Shown here one piece after another: positions 16,143 through 24,170 of a stretch of DNA of 32,314 nt (position 1 is its first letter; each line of letters starts with the position of its first letter). The stretch comes from an uncultured Clostridia bacterium (GTDB lineage Bacteria > Bacillota > Clostridia > UBA1212): the NCBI GenBank assembly GCA_947304585.1, contig CAMZBI010000026.1:1-32314 (forward strand), read 5' to 3'. The notes beneath the pieces are model-generated. The model made no database searches and had not been told where the DNA came from. It saw only the letters and a list, made by a program, of their open reading frames with translations. A program made the translations under genes and the position numbers.

Positions 16143-17972
16143 TCAGTCTCCCGCAACCCGGTAAAGTCTCCCGGCCTGTATTGTCTCTCCCTCCGGAACG
16201 GCTATCTTCCCGGCCACCGACTCCACCAAAGCCTCATCGTCAACGTCCTGAAAATACACAAACGAGGCATGTTTTCCGTCCAGCATCGTCTCAAGATCGT
16301 ACATTCCCTCCACAGTTCTGGGGGCTGCGTTGTAATTGGCAATTAGATGCATCCTTGTCTCGAAATTGGAGGCTATGAAAAGAACGCTGTCCGACGGGTC
16401 TGCTCCAACCTCTTCGCAAAGGGCGGGAATATCGGATCCATAGTTGTTTGATGCCCTTGCAGCCGCACTGTCAGAGGCCTTGTTGGGGTAAAACACGCCG
16501 AGGACCAGCACCAACGCCAATGCGATCAAAAGCGAAACCGCTGCCGAAACTATCCTGAGAGGCTTTTCTTTCCAGGCGTTGCCGAGCCTGCTCAGAAGCT
16601 CGGGCAGAAGCACGCAAAGAGCAACGGCGACAACGGTCCCCAGCCAGAACACCAGATAAGATCCGATGTATCGCTCAAAGGAGGCGACCTCCACCGCCTC
16701 GCCCGGTGTGAATACGGTCCAGTAGGATGCCAGCAGACCAAATGAATAGAAGAAAAAGCAGACGGTCACCGCCCCGAACAGACAGACCGCGTAGCCAATT
16801 CCCTCAAACTCGGTCTTTTTCAAAAGGAAGATCACGCCAAGCTGTACCAGCGCAAATATGCAGACCACAAGGACCAGGGGCAGTCCGAAGGAAATGGAGG
16901 GCTTGATCCAAGCAGCGAAAAATGCCTTGGTGGTCTGACGCTGGGTCTCCGTAAAGCCTTCCGAAAAGATCCTTACAAGCCCCCCTGCGATACCTTCTCC
17001 GTCACCCGTCGCCCCCGAAATGCTCAGGGCGATTGACCAGAATACTTTTGCTCCGGCGGCAGAAAGAACTGCGCAAAGGGGCCCTGCGAAAAGCCGCAGC
17101 TTTTCTTTCAAAGGTTCTCTTTTTTGTACTATAATTACGGCAACAGCCGCGATCATGCCGCAAACCGCAAAGGCCAGCCCGGTCTCTTTCACAAGCACCA
17201 GAGCTGCGGCGGTTACAGCCGCGGACGCATAGTTTACGGCCTTTTTTCCCTGGATCAGTTCCCAGACAAGGAAGAAGGTCATCGCCCCGAGAAGGGTGTC
17301 CACGGAGATCGACGTGAGCGCTGAAAATTTAAAGCAGAGAAGGCAGAACAGTATGGCCGCTGCAGGAACGGCGGCAAGGAACCTTCCGGATATGATGCAA
17401 TTCTTTTTTTCGCATTGGTCAGTGTATCCCGTGACGAACGGGAGAAGAGACGCGACCATAAGCAGGTCCAGGGGCACAAAGGTTGCCCCTTCGCAAAGGG
17501 TCTTTGAGAAGCAGGTCCCCAGGTAACAGATCGCGGTGGCAAAGGGCGGATAGGCGGGGAAAAGTGCGTTGGTCTCACCCGACAAAGGCAGTTTCCCCAC
17601 GGTGTAGAGGTTTTTCACCGCAAGGCCCCAGTGGGAAAACTCGTCGTTGAGATAATAGTACCTGCCTGCGTTCAGGAGTATCGCCCCGACGGCAAGTACT
17701 GCGAAGACCGCAAGCCCCGTCGTCAGAATGTTTTTCGCCCGCTTTTTGTCCTTTATCACCACCGCAGCAGTGACGCCAATGCCGACAACGCCAAAAGCAC
17801 CAAAAACATAGGGCACTGCCGTTACAAGACCCGTCGTCAGCAGCACCGACGTGACCAGCCCTGTGAGACAGATTGCCGGCGCAAAAGCGCGGCCTATCCT
17901 GATGCCGGATACCGCCGCAATCGCCGCCGCTGCCGCTGTTATTATGACGAAGTATAGAATGGCGCTGTACAT
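16143..17972 (-). CDS. Large GT-C-like integral membrane protein
   Basis: A 609-aa protein with about 12 hydrophobic helices followed by a soluble C-terminal domain of about 115 residues. The loop YYLNDEFSHWGLAVKNLYTV near residue 108, with the D-E pair, and the FPAYPPFATAICYLG motif are the features I would expect of GT-C glycosyltransferases (ArnT/PMT relatives) that use lipid-linked sugars outside the membrane. The C-terminal part (VLFIASNFETRMHLIANYNA) resembles the extracytoplasmic domains of such enzymes. CAGGAG lies 8 nt before the ATG. It has its own promoter and is not in the LicD/GT87 run. I do not recognise a named family, and a wall-polymer flippase or ligase cannot be excluded. 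Confidence 0.6.
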   Translation of the reverse strand: MYSAILYFVIITAAAAAIAAVSGIRIGRAFAPAICLTGLVTSVLLTTGLVTAVPYVFGAFGVVGIGVTAAVVIKDKKRAKNILTTGLAVFAVLAVGAILLNAGRYYYLNDEFSHWGLAVKNLYTVGKLPLSGETNALFPAYPPFATAICYLGTCFSKTLCEGATFVPLDLLMVASLLPFVTGYTDQCEKKNCIISGRFLAAVPAAAILFCLLCFKFSALTSISVDTLLGAMTFFLVWELIQGKKAVNYASAAVTAAALVLVKETGLAFAVCGMIAAVAVIIVQKREPLKEKLRLFAGPLCAVLSAAGAKVFWSIALSISGATGDGEGIAGGLVRIFSEGFTETQRQTTKAFFAAWIKPSISFGLPLVLVVCIFALVQLGVIFLLKKTEFEGIGYAVCLFGAVTVCFFFYSFGLLASYWTVFTPGEAVEVASFERYIGSYLVFWLGTVVAVALCVLLPELLSRLGNAWKEKPLRIVSAAVSLLIALALVLVLGVFYPNKASDSAAARASNNYGSDIPALCEEVGADPSDSVLFIASNFETRMHLIANYNAAPRTVEGMYDLETMLDGKHASFVYFQDVDDEALVESVAGKIAVPEGETIQAGRLYRVAGD

Positions 17973-18010
17973 GCGTTTCCGCTCCTGTTTTGTCTGGTTT
18001 TCCGGTGGTT

Positions 18011-18039
18011 ATTGTACTATACCGGGACGGGTATTGCAA
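18011..18039 (-). promoter_or_regulatory. Promoter of the GT-C-like gene
   Basis: Minus strand TTGCAA (18034-18039) and TACAAT (18011-18016) are 17 bp apart, about 40 nt upstream of the start codon at 17972. Confidence 0.55.
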
Positions 18040-18059
18040 ATGCGATGCCGGTCAACAAA

Positions 18060-18108
18060 CGCCGCAAAGGCTTTTTCAAGCATTTCTGCTCTCACTGCCC
18101 TTGCGGCG
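18060..18108. terminator. Long inverted repeat, possible terminator after the DUF4956 gene
   Basis: CGCCGCAAAGGC (18060-18071) is complementary to GCCCTTGCGGCG (18097-18108) at 11 of 12 positions, with a 25-nt loop. On the minus strand the stem is followed by TTTGTTG, so it may end the VTC-DUF4956 transcript. The large loop makes this uncertain. A second small hairpin (GACGGA/TCCGTC) lies near 18131-18152. Confidence 0.4.
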
Positions 18109-18167
18109 CATTATACTGTTTATTCATTTAAGACGGACGTTGGCGATTCCGTCCTCAAAGCCTTTTA

Positions 18168-18854
18168 TCAGAAGGGCTCCGGCAGGTATTCCTGGATGGA
18201 GAGTTTGAAATTGGCGTTGAGGGTCCTGAGCTCGTCGATGAAGGCCTTGGTGTCTTTGGTGTCCTTGATCTTGATGGAGTAGGTGAGCTCGATGAGGGTG
18301 CCGCCGCTGATGACTCTTACGCCAACCAGCTTGTGGCTCTTGGTGTATTTCTGCAGCACGGGCTCGAACACACCGTCATAGTCGATGCTCTCAGGCACGG
18401 CGATCTTGAGGGTCTTCTTGACGTTGGTGGTTTTTTCAGCGGTGAAGAGCGTGTAGAGGACAGCCACAACGACGCCAATTACGACGAAGATCAGTGCCCC
18501 GAGGTACATTTTCACGCCGGAGGCAAAGCCAACCGCAACACTGAAGAAGATGAAGACCAGATCACGGGGATTGGTGAGTGTGCTTCTGTAGCGGATGATG
18601 GCCAGGACGCCTGCGATGCTGAGGGCCCTTGCGATGTTTGAACTGGTCACGGAGATCAGAAGCGCAACGGTTGCCGGCACAAAGAGGAGGACCAGGCCGA
18701 AATTCTTGTCGTAAACAAACTCGTCGGTGGTGAATTTGTGGGCAAAAAACAGTATCAGCCCGAGGAGGACGCCGACAATTACGGATGCGGACACTTCGAG
18801 AATGTTGATCCCCGCATTGATCTCAGTCAGTGATGTAAAGAATTCCTGGAACAT
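18168..18854 (-). CDS. DUF4956 membrane protein
   Basis: A 228-aa protein with about four transmembrane helices in its first 145 residues, then a soluble C-terminal domain (KKTLKIAVPESIDYDGVFEP onward). The block SSNIARALSIAGVLAIIRYR followed by STLTNPRDLVFIFFSVAVG is the conserved core of DUF4956. Genes of this family are regularly found next to VTC-domain polyphosphate polymerase genes, as here. Its start overlaps the VTC gene by 32 bp, with GGGAGA 8 nt upstream, so the two proteins are likely made together and may form a complex at the membrane. The biochemical role is not known. Confidence 0.88.
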   Translation of the reverse strand: MFQEFFTSLTEINAGINILEVSASVIVGVLLGLILFFAHKFTTDEFVYDKNFGLVLLFVPATVALLISVTSSNIARALSIAGVLAIIRYRSTLTNPRDLVFIFFSVAVGFASGVKMYLGALIFVVIGVVVAVLYTLFTAEKTTNVKKTLKIAVPESIDYDGVFEPVLQKYTKSHKLVGVRVISGGTLIELTYSIKIKDTKDTKAFIDELRTLNANFKLSIQEYLPEPF

Positions 18855-19656
18855 TTTTATATTCTCCCTTCGAATGGTCTATCAGGGTGTTGTTTGCATG
18901 TATGTTTCCGCTCTCCGGACCCGCCAGCATCACGTTCTGGGGCGAGTAGTGGGAGCAGTATTTTGAGAAAGTCTGGTTTCTGTAGCCGTAAGTCGAAAGG
19001 ATCTTGACAAGCCAGAAAGGAATGGCCTTGGAGGTCTTAACTTCAAGGATCGAAACTCCTTCGGGGCAGGTCCTGTTTCCCCGGGTGCCCTTGGTGAGGT
19101 CCAGTTCGTCACCTCTGGTCCTTATGTCGAAGTCGAAGGTGATGCGGAGATCCGGGTCCTGGACGCAGAAGAAGGGGAGCCTTTCGTAGCTGACCACGTT
19201 GACGAAATCGAGACGGTTTGAGACGATCACCCGCTGCAGTTCCTTCAGGATCTGGGGATTCGTGCTTTTGTACTTCGAAATGTCAAAATCATACCCGTAC
19301 GCAGTGCAGTCCTTCACGAAAGCCATGGCGTCTGAAAGGACCATCCTGACCCTCCGCTTGACCACAAGGCCGCTCACTTTTCCCTTTATTTCCAGAAAAG
19401 AGGGGGCGTCCGGACCGTTCTTCTCCCCGTAGACCCGGAGCCTGACTTTCTGCCTGATCGCATCGCCGTTGATGGTCTCGTAGTAGCACTGGAGCTGGGG
19501 ATTGTCCATGTAGAGACTGCTTATCGTGTAAAGACCGTTTTCGTCCACGTGTTCATCCGGTGCCACAAAAGGCCGCAAGTCATCCACAAGCTGATCCACG
19601 TCGCCGTACGTCATCGGGAATTTAAACTCGTATCTGCTGAAATTGTCCTTAAACAA
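18823..19656 (-). CDS. VTC-domain polyphosphate polymerase-like protein
   Basis: A 277-aa protein made of one VTC tunnel domain, the fold of yeast Vtc4 and of the triphosphate tunnel metalloenzymes, which makes polyphosphate from ATP in characterised members. Expected residues are present: RYEFKF near the N-terminus, IRQKVRLRVYG, FLEIKGKVSG with LVVKRRVRM, RITFDFDIRTR, and SILEVKTSKAIPFWL. I accept a TTG start at 19656 because the family N-terminus begins there and AAAGGAG is 9 nt upstream; the ATTGGCG motif occupies exactly the spacer between this site and the start. There is no SPX or membrane part in this protein; the overlapping DUF4956 partner would provide the membrane anchor. Confidence 0.88.
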   Translation of the reverse strand: MFKDNFSRYEFKFPMTYGDVDQLVDDLRPFVAPDEHVDENGLYTISSLYMDNPQLQCYYETINGDAIRQKVRLRVYGEKNGPDAPSFLEIKGKVSGLVVKRRVRMVLSDAMAFVKDCTAYGYDFDISKYKSTNPQILKELQRVIVSNRLDFVNVVSYERLPFFCVQDPDLRITFDFDIRTRGDELDLTKGTRGNRTCPEGVSILEVKTSKAIPFWLVKILSTYGYRNQTFSKYCSHYSPQNVMLAGPESGNIHANNTLIDHSKGEYKNVPGILYITD

Positions 19657-19715
19657 AACGCCAATCTCCTTTCCGGTTTATTTGCAATCAGGTCTCTTTC
19701 TTGCTCTGCCCCGAC

Positions 19716-19744
19716 ATTATAAAGGTTTTTCTCTTCTTTTTCAA
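19716..19744 (-). promoter_or_regulatory. Promoter of the VTC-DUF4956 operon
   Basis: Minus strand TTGAAA (19739-19744) and a perfect TATAAT (19716-19721) are 17 bp apart, about 60 nt upstream of the TTG start. Confidence 0.7.
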
Positions 19745-19806
19745 GAAAGCAGTGTGAGGCTTTGGCATTTTTTAAGTCCGTGGGGCGGTGCAGCTGCGCT
19801 GCAGTG

Positions 19807-19917
19807 GAGAGTGAGTAGTGAAGAGTGAATAGTGAGTAGTGTGCCTGCGGTGCGGCCGAAGCAATGCGCATGGCGCTCCACAACCGTTCACTGATCACTC
19901 ATAACTGTTAACTGTCA
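19807..19917. repeat. Intergenic GAGTGAGTAGTG / CACTGTTAACTG repeat block
   Basis: 19807-19841 is a direct run of GTGAGTAGTG, AAGAGTGAATAGTG and GTGAGTAGTG units; 19886-19917 holds units of the opposite sense (TTCACTGATCACTC, AACTGTTAACTG). Between them lies GC-rich sequence with short inverted pieces (GCAGCTGCGCTGC near 19790). The same words recur at 24311-24338 and 24448-24472, and once near 32186. I see no gene in 19745-19944; it looks like a decayed dispersed intergenic repeat. Confidence 0.6.
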
Positions 19918-19944
19918 AATACACCGCAGTTCTTTCCCGCAGCC

Positions 19945-20631
19945 TCAGCCCGCCTTTTTACCGGAAAATACCTTCAGATTTCTCTCTGCGACCAACTTCG
20001 CCTTTGTGGACTTCACGTTGAGGAGCACCGTCATGACCGCAAAAGTTCCAAGGGCTGTTATCACTATCTCCGGGATCATGTAAAGACCATTGTAGACTGC
20101 GCTGTAAAGGAGCGCCAGCTTGCTGCCGGCAAAATTGTTCAGGATCCATTGGCCAAAGGAATTGGTGAATTCCTCCTGGAAGAACCACTCCGCATATTCG
20201 CCAAAAAGGATAAACCCGGACAGGGTGTGGCAGACGTACCTGAGCAAGCCCGCAACGGCGCCGCCGGCAGCCGCAAGGACCGGAGCAAAGCCTTTGGAAA
20301 TATTCTTTTTGGTCACGAACATGCCGCCAAGACCCACTGCGGAAAAGGCCAGCACGAAGTCAAACAGGATTATCAGAAACACCCGCCAGGCACCCTCGCC
20401 GGCAAAATAATTTGCCCCGGCGCTCTGGAGCAGCTGCAGCAGGCTGTACATGAAGCTGACCACAAGGCCCCAGCCGGTCCCAAAGATGCAGCTCACCACA
20501 ACGATGGGCACCATGCTGAAAAGGGTCACCGAACCGCCGTAGGGAAGCCCCGGCAGCTTGATAAAAGAAAGAACAAACGAAAGAGCGATCATAACACCGC
20601 TCAGTGCGATCCTGAATTCCGATTTTTCCAA
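19945..20631 (-). CDS. thiT: Energy-coupling-factor thiamine transporter S component, ThiT-like
   Basis: Substrate-binding membrane subunit that captures thiamine and works with the shared ECF ATPase/T module encoded elsewhere. About six hydrophobic helices are seen in 229 aa, with the family-like early block PYGGSVTLFSMVPIVVVSCIFG followed by GLVVSFMYSLLQLL, and LLRYVCHTLSGFILFGEYAEW in the middle. The assignment is strongly supported by the TPP riboswitch upstream. I place the start at TTG 20631: the sequence GAGGTGAT just before it is an exact anti-16S match with normal spacing, whereas the GTG at 20640 lies within that binding site. The last 20 or so residues are basic and cytoplasmic. 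Confidence 0.88.
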   Translation of the reverse strand: MEKSEFRIALSGVMIALSFVLSFIKLPGLPYGGSVTLFSMVPIVVVSCIFGTGWGLVVSFMYSLLQLLQSAGANYFAGEGAWRVFLIILFDFVLAFSAVGLGGMFVTKKNISKGFAPVLAAAGGAVAGLLRYVCHTLSGFILFGEYAEWFFQEEFTNSFGQWILNNFAGSKLALLYSAVYNGLYMIPEIVITALGTFAVMTVLLNVKSTKAKLVAERNLKVFSGKKAG

Positions 20632-20674
20632 TGTTATCACCTCTTGTCAATGATTGGTCAGACCAGCTCGTTGG

Positions 20675-20693
20675 TCAGGGATTTTGTCCCTGA
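20675..20693 (-). other. Perfect hairpin between attenuator and thiT
   Basis: TCAGGGA (20675-20681) and TCCCTGA (20687-20693) form a perfect 7-bp stem with a 5-nt loop, about 45 nt upstream of the thiT start. It could be a further element of the riboswitch expression platform; no T-run follows it. Confidence 0.45.
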
Positions 20694-20701
20694 TTTCAAT
20701 C

Positions 20702-20727
20702 AAAAAGCGGTCCTTTGATCGGACCGC
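20702..20727 (-). terminator. Riboswitch-controlled attenuator of thiT
   Basis: On the minus strand GCGGTCC (20721-20727), a 7-nt loop and GGACCGC (20707-20713) are followed by five T residues (20702-20706). This intrinsic terminator lies between the TPP aptamer and thiT, as expected for transcription attenuation when TPP is bound. The antiterminator pairing may use the GGTCC/GGACC words between 20753 and 20765, which could compete for the stem. Confidence 0.85.
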
Positions 20728-20770
20728 CGTCGCAAGTATATCCGCAAAATACAGGTCCAAAGGACCCGAT

Positions 20771-20862
20771 TCAGGCAAATCTCCCTACGGTGGCATTGTC
20801 CACATCAGGTTTAAGGGTTTAGGCAAACGCCAATCTCAGCCGCAGAAAAGCAGCTCCCCTGA
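20771..20862 (-). ncRNA. TPP riboswitch (THI element)
   Basis: Reading the minus strand, the conserved THI-box blocks occur in order: GGGGAGC, GCTGAGA, ACCCTTAAACCTGAT, then GGACAATGCCACCGTAGGGA-like sequence, closed by a TCAGG/CCTGA P1 stem. These match the pyrimidine- and pyrophosphate-sensing arms. The variable P3 arm is a short hairpin (TTGGC/GCCTAA) that contains one ATTGGCG motif copy. Thiamine pyrophosphate binding should switch thiT off through the downstream terminator. Confidence 0.95.
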
Positions 20863-20875
20863 CTATCCTTGCCGG

Positions 20876-20904
20876 ATTATAATACTTTTTTTTCCGCGTG
20901 TAAA
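20876..20904 (-). promoter_or_regulatory. Promoter of the thiT riboswitch transcript
   Basis: Minus strand TTTACA (20899-20904) and a perfect TATAAT (20876-20881) are 17 bp apart, just before the TPP aptamer and just after the stop codon of the HAD gene. Confidence 0.75.
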
Positions 20905-20906
20905 GA

Positions 20907-21560
20907 TTATTGGCGGGTGAGGATGGCCTCAAGTTCCTCCACGGAACCCGCGATAATATCCGCCCCTGCACCGGTGAGCTCCGCAAGGTCTCCGTAGCCG
21001 TACAGCACTCCTATCGACCTGATGCCCGCGGCTTTGGCCCCTTCGACGTCGTTTTTCCTGTCGCCCACCATAACGCAGTCGCGTTTCCCCTCTTCACCGA
21101 TGCCTTCTCTTGAGATGATCTCCCGGAGGAGCGCTCCCTTGTCGTGAAACCGGCCGTCCAGGGTGTCGCCATAGACCCCGTCAAAAAGTTCACGGACTCC
21201 GAAGTGGGTCAGTATCTTTTCCGAGAAAACTTGAGGCTTTGACGTGGCAAGGATCACCTTTTTTCCGCTGCAGCGAAGCTTCTCCAGCAGCTCCCGGATG
21301 CCCGGATAAAGGGAGTTTTCGTACATACCTTTAACCGTAAAATACTCCCGGAAGCAGGCGATGACCTCCGGCGTTTTTTCCGGAGCCACTCCGCAGTACC
21401 TGACGAAGGAATCGGACAGAGGCGGGCCAACAAACTTCAGGAGAGTTTCGTCGTCAGGCATCATCGCACCGGTCTTTTTGATCGCGTATCTAACCGAGTT
21501 GAGTATTCCCGGGGCGGAGTCCGTCACAGTCCCGTCAAGGTCGAAAAACACGTACTTCAT
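20907..21560 (-). CDS. HAD family hydrolase, phosphoglycolate phosphatase-like
   Basis: A 217-aa class IA haloacid-dehalogenase phosphatase. Motif I is FFDLDGTVTDSAPGI (nucleophile D8, acid D10), motif II is LATSKP, the conserved lysine lies in FHDKGALL, and motif IV is VMVGDRKNDVEGAKAAGI. The alpha-helical cap follows motif I. It resembles Gph/YbiV-type clostridial proteins; phosphoglycolate, nucleotides and sugar phosphates are all possible substrates. Its ATG overlaps the stop of the GH2-fold gene by 4 nt (ATGA), with AGGAGAGG upstream, so the two are translationally coupled although their functions look unrelated. Confidence 0.88.
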   Translation of the reverse strand: MKYVFFDLDGTVTDSAPGILNSVRYAIKKTGAMMPDDETLLKFVGPPLSDSFVRYCGVAPEKTPEVIACFREYFTVKGMYENSLYPGIRELLEKLRCSGKKVILATSKPQVFSEKILTHFGVRELFDGVYGDTLDGRFHDKGALLREIISREGIGEEGKRDCVMVGDRKNDVEGAKAAGIRSIGVLYGYGDLAELTGAGADIIAGSVEELEAILTRQ

Positions 21561-24049
21561 TTCCTCTCCTGTTTGCGACGTTTCACGTTGTACGCCCGCA
21601 GCCTTACAAAAGAGACGACAACGGCGAAAACCACCGCTGCTCCGAAACCGGAAACTGTAATTGCCATTGCGGTCATGGAATAGGGTGATTCGTAAGTCTT
21701 TCCGCCGTCAATGAAAGCCGTCCGGGTGCTGCTCACCGTGACCCCGCCGCTCACAACAGAGGCCGAAAGCTGCAGTTCCGAGCCGTCCTTTATACTCCTC
21801 GGAACGGTAAACACAAACTCACGCCTTGCAATATCCCTGCCGTTGGTGCCCAGTTTCTTCAGGGAATCGTACTGTTTCGTCTCCTGGTAGATCACTTTTC
21901 CCTCAAGAGAAAGGGTCAGCGTCACCTCCACCGGGCCTGGCTCATCGTTTAAGTTATTGGTCACGGCAACGTCGACCTCAAAAACGTCTCCCCTGCCGCC
22001 CGTAGCCGCATAGGATTCAATATTGACGCCAATGTTCGAAAAACCGTTTCTGACCGCCTCGCCAAAGCCCTCTCTGAAGCTGCCTCCCGCAACTGCAGCT
22101 TCCACGACTTCGCAGGGAAGAATGATGCCCCCGTATTTCCTTGAGGCCCGCCAGTATTCAACGATCTCGAGCAGCAGCCTGTCAAAACCCTCTTCAGCCA
22201 AGGAGGCGCCAAGCATTTCCACAGTCTTCCGCCACCACTCATCGCTTTCGATAATGGTCTTCAGGTCCTCATCTCCGGACAAAATATTGCCAAAAATGCA
22301 GGTGATGAGCCTTGCCGCCGAAACGCTTTTAAGGTTCCAGTCCACGTCTTTCCTTGTATGGAGAAGGGGCGCCTCGGAGGACAGATCGCCGGGGTACAGT
22401 TCGCCGCCCAGCAGTGACACGTCGCACTCCGCCACAAACCCGTTGCCTGAAGGCCTCGCAAGGCCCAAGGAGAAGGGTCTCCCTGTTTCGTCAAGCTCGC
22501 CGATCCTCTTTTTCGCTGCCTCAAGTCCCGTAATGATTTCGCTCTCACCGGCAAGATCCCAGATAATACAGGATGCGTAGTTATAACAGGTCTCCGCCAG
22601 GCCAACCATGTCGTCTATAAACTGCTCCGCATCCGAGGGCATGCCGGTCCCCGCCGGAACTGCACCAAGGGGATACTCGGAGATCAGGAAAAGCCCCGCC
22701 TCGTCGCATATCCTGTACCACTCCTCCGAAAAGACAATTCCTCTTCCCTTGACGGTGTTGATCCCCAGCTTTTTCAGATTGGCCGCAAAAAGGCGCATGG
22801 CCGCGGTATTGGCAAGTCCCAGTTCGGACATCAGCCTGTAGTCAAGGGTGATACCCGACAGGAAGGTTTCACTGCCGTTGACGCAAACGTAAATATCGTC
22901 TTCTTTTACGGTGATCTTGCGCATTCCGAACACCACGGTCCGGGTGACGTTGCCAACGGAGAACACCGCCTCGTAAAGGAATGGATTGCCCGGGTTCCAC
23001 AGTTTTGTCCCATCAAAGCCCCTGAGCCTGACAGTCATTTCATATTCATAAACGCCGCTCCGCCCGTCGGTCTTCACGCTCACGGAATCCGTCCCGACTC
23101 CGTTGTGAATGGCCGCCTCGCCGTTCTCAAACAGGCCAAGCTCAAAAACGTTGACGCTGAGACTGTCCTCAAAATCAAAACCGCTGTCGGCCGACAGACC
23201 GACCCTGATGCGGATGCCGCCGGTCTCGATAAGGGGATCGATGAAGATTTTGTCTATGGATATATTTTTTCTGCACTCGATCTCCACATCCCCGTCAACG
23301 CCAATAACATCTCCCGCGCCGTAGACCGAATTCTCCCCCGACGCCAATATGACGTTCAGCCGGTTCTCCCCTTCGGACACAAACGCTGAAATGTCAATTT
23401 TTTCGCTTTTATAGGAATAAGTCCTGATCTCAACAAGACTTCCGTTCACGTATATCCTGGCGCCGTAAAACAGTCTGTCCGCCCTGAGCAGCACCGAGGA
23501 ATTCTCGCTGTCGAACCCGGCAATATAAAAGGTCTTTTCAAGCAGCAGGGCCTCTGTGCCGTCCACAAGCACTCCCGGCACCGTAAACTCCTCCGGGTCT
23601 GAAGCCGGGCCGCCGTCGTAGGGATAATAAGCTTCAAGCGTCTTCCTCTCGGCGGACCATTTGCCGTTAAGCGAAACTGTGGACGGGGCGTTGCACTTGA
23701 GGTATTCGCTCCCGTCTTCGGCTTTGTCGGGAAGTTCAGTCGGCGCTTCCGTTGGCGCCTCGGTGGGTTCTTCCGTCGGCTCCTGCGTTGCTTCTTCCGT
23801 CGGCTCTTCTGACGGTTCCCCCGTGTCTTCAGGGGACAGGGTAACCTCTGCAGGGGTCTCCGTCGGAGCCTCTTCTGTTCCTTCCGGCAGGAAGGTTGAC
23901 TCTTCAACTGTTTCTGTCGCCTCAGGCACCGGGGTCTCCTCGCCAAAGGCAGCTCCGCCCGAAAAACAGTACAGCGCCAATACCGCCAATGCCAGCACCA
24001 GCGCAGCAGCTCTTTTTATTCCACATGATTTTTGCTTAACTAAACCCAT
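21557..24049 (-). CDS. Secreted, membrane-anchored GH2-fold protein with altered active site
   Basis: An 830-aa exported protein. Order: signal peptide (1-36), Pro/Thr/Glu-rich linker (about 38-112), a sugar-binding jelly-roll domain starting at SLNGKW (126-131), an Ig-like domain with LWNPGNPFLYEAVFSVGNV (about 350), GMRKITVK (375-382), a TIM-barrel part with CDEAGLFLISEYPL (448-461), a beta-rich C-terminal part, one transmembrane helix (about 792-816) and a basic tail. These are the landmarks of GH2 beta-galactosidase/glucuronidase relatives. The acid/base motif, normally W-S-x-x-N-E, reads W497-D-L-A-G501-E502, so the Asn is lost, and I cannot place a clear nucleophile. It may be a divergent enzyme or a glycan-binding pseudoenzyme. 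AAAGGA precedes the ATG. Confidence 0.75.
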   Translation of the reverse strand: MGLVKQKSCGIKRAAALVLALAVLALYCFSGGAAFGEETPVPEATETVEESTFLPEGTEEAPTETPAEVTLSPEDTGEPSEEPTEEATQEPTEEPTEAPTEAPTELPDKAEDGSEYLKCNAPSTVSLNGKWSAERKTLEAYYPYDGGPASDPEEFTVPGVLVDGTEALLLEKTFYIAGFDSENSSVLLRADRLFYGARIYVNGSLVEIRTYSYKSEKIDISAFVSEGENRLNVILASGENSVYGAGDVIGVDGDVEIECRKNISIDKIFIDPLIETGGIRIRVGLSADSGFDFEDSLSVNVFELGLFENGEAAIHNGVGTDSVSVKTDGRSGVYEYEMTVRLRGFDGTKLWNPGNPFLYEAVFSVGNVTRTVVFGMRKITVKEDDIYVCVNGSETFLSGITLDYRLMSELGLANTAAMRLFAANLKKLGINTVKGRGIVFSEEWYRICDEAGLFLISEYPLGAVPAGTGMPSDAEQFIDDMVGLAETCYNYASCIIWDLAGESEIITGLEAAKKRIGELDETGRPFSLGLARPSGNGFVAECDVSLLGGELYPGDLSSEAPLLHTRKDVDWNLKSVSAARLITCIFGNILSGDEDLKTIIESDEWWRKTVEMLGASLAEEGFDRLLLEIVEYWRASRKYGGIILPCEVVEAAVAGGSFREGFGEAVRNGFSNIGVNIESYAATGGRGDVFEVDVAVTNNLNDEPGPVEVTLTLSLEGKVIYQETKQYDSLKKLGTNGRDIARREFVFTVPRSIKDGSELQLSASVVSGGVTVSSTRTAFIDGGKTYESPYSMTAMAITVSGFGAAVVFAVVVSFVRLRAYNVKRRKQERK

Positions 24050-24130
24050 GGTATGTTTCCTTTTTCACGGATCGCTCAGGCCCGGTTTTCCGATTTGGAT
24101 CCGTCCAGCGGTCTTATCCGGTTGGAAAAC

Positions 24131-24159
24131 ATTATAAAGAGAAAGGCCTTAAAAGTCAA
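24131..24159 (-). promoter_or_regulatory. Promoter of the GH2-fold gene
   Basis: Minus strand TTGACT (24154-24159) and a perfect TATAAT (24131-24136) are 17 bp apart, about 80 nt upstream of the start codon at 24049. Confidence 0.75.
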
Positions 24160-24170
24160 ATTCAGGCAAG

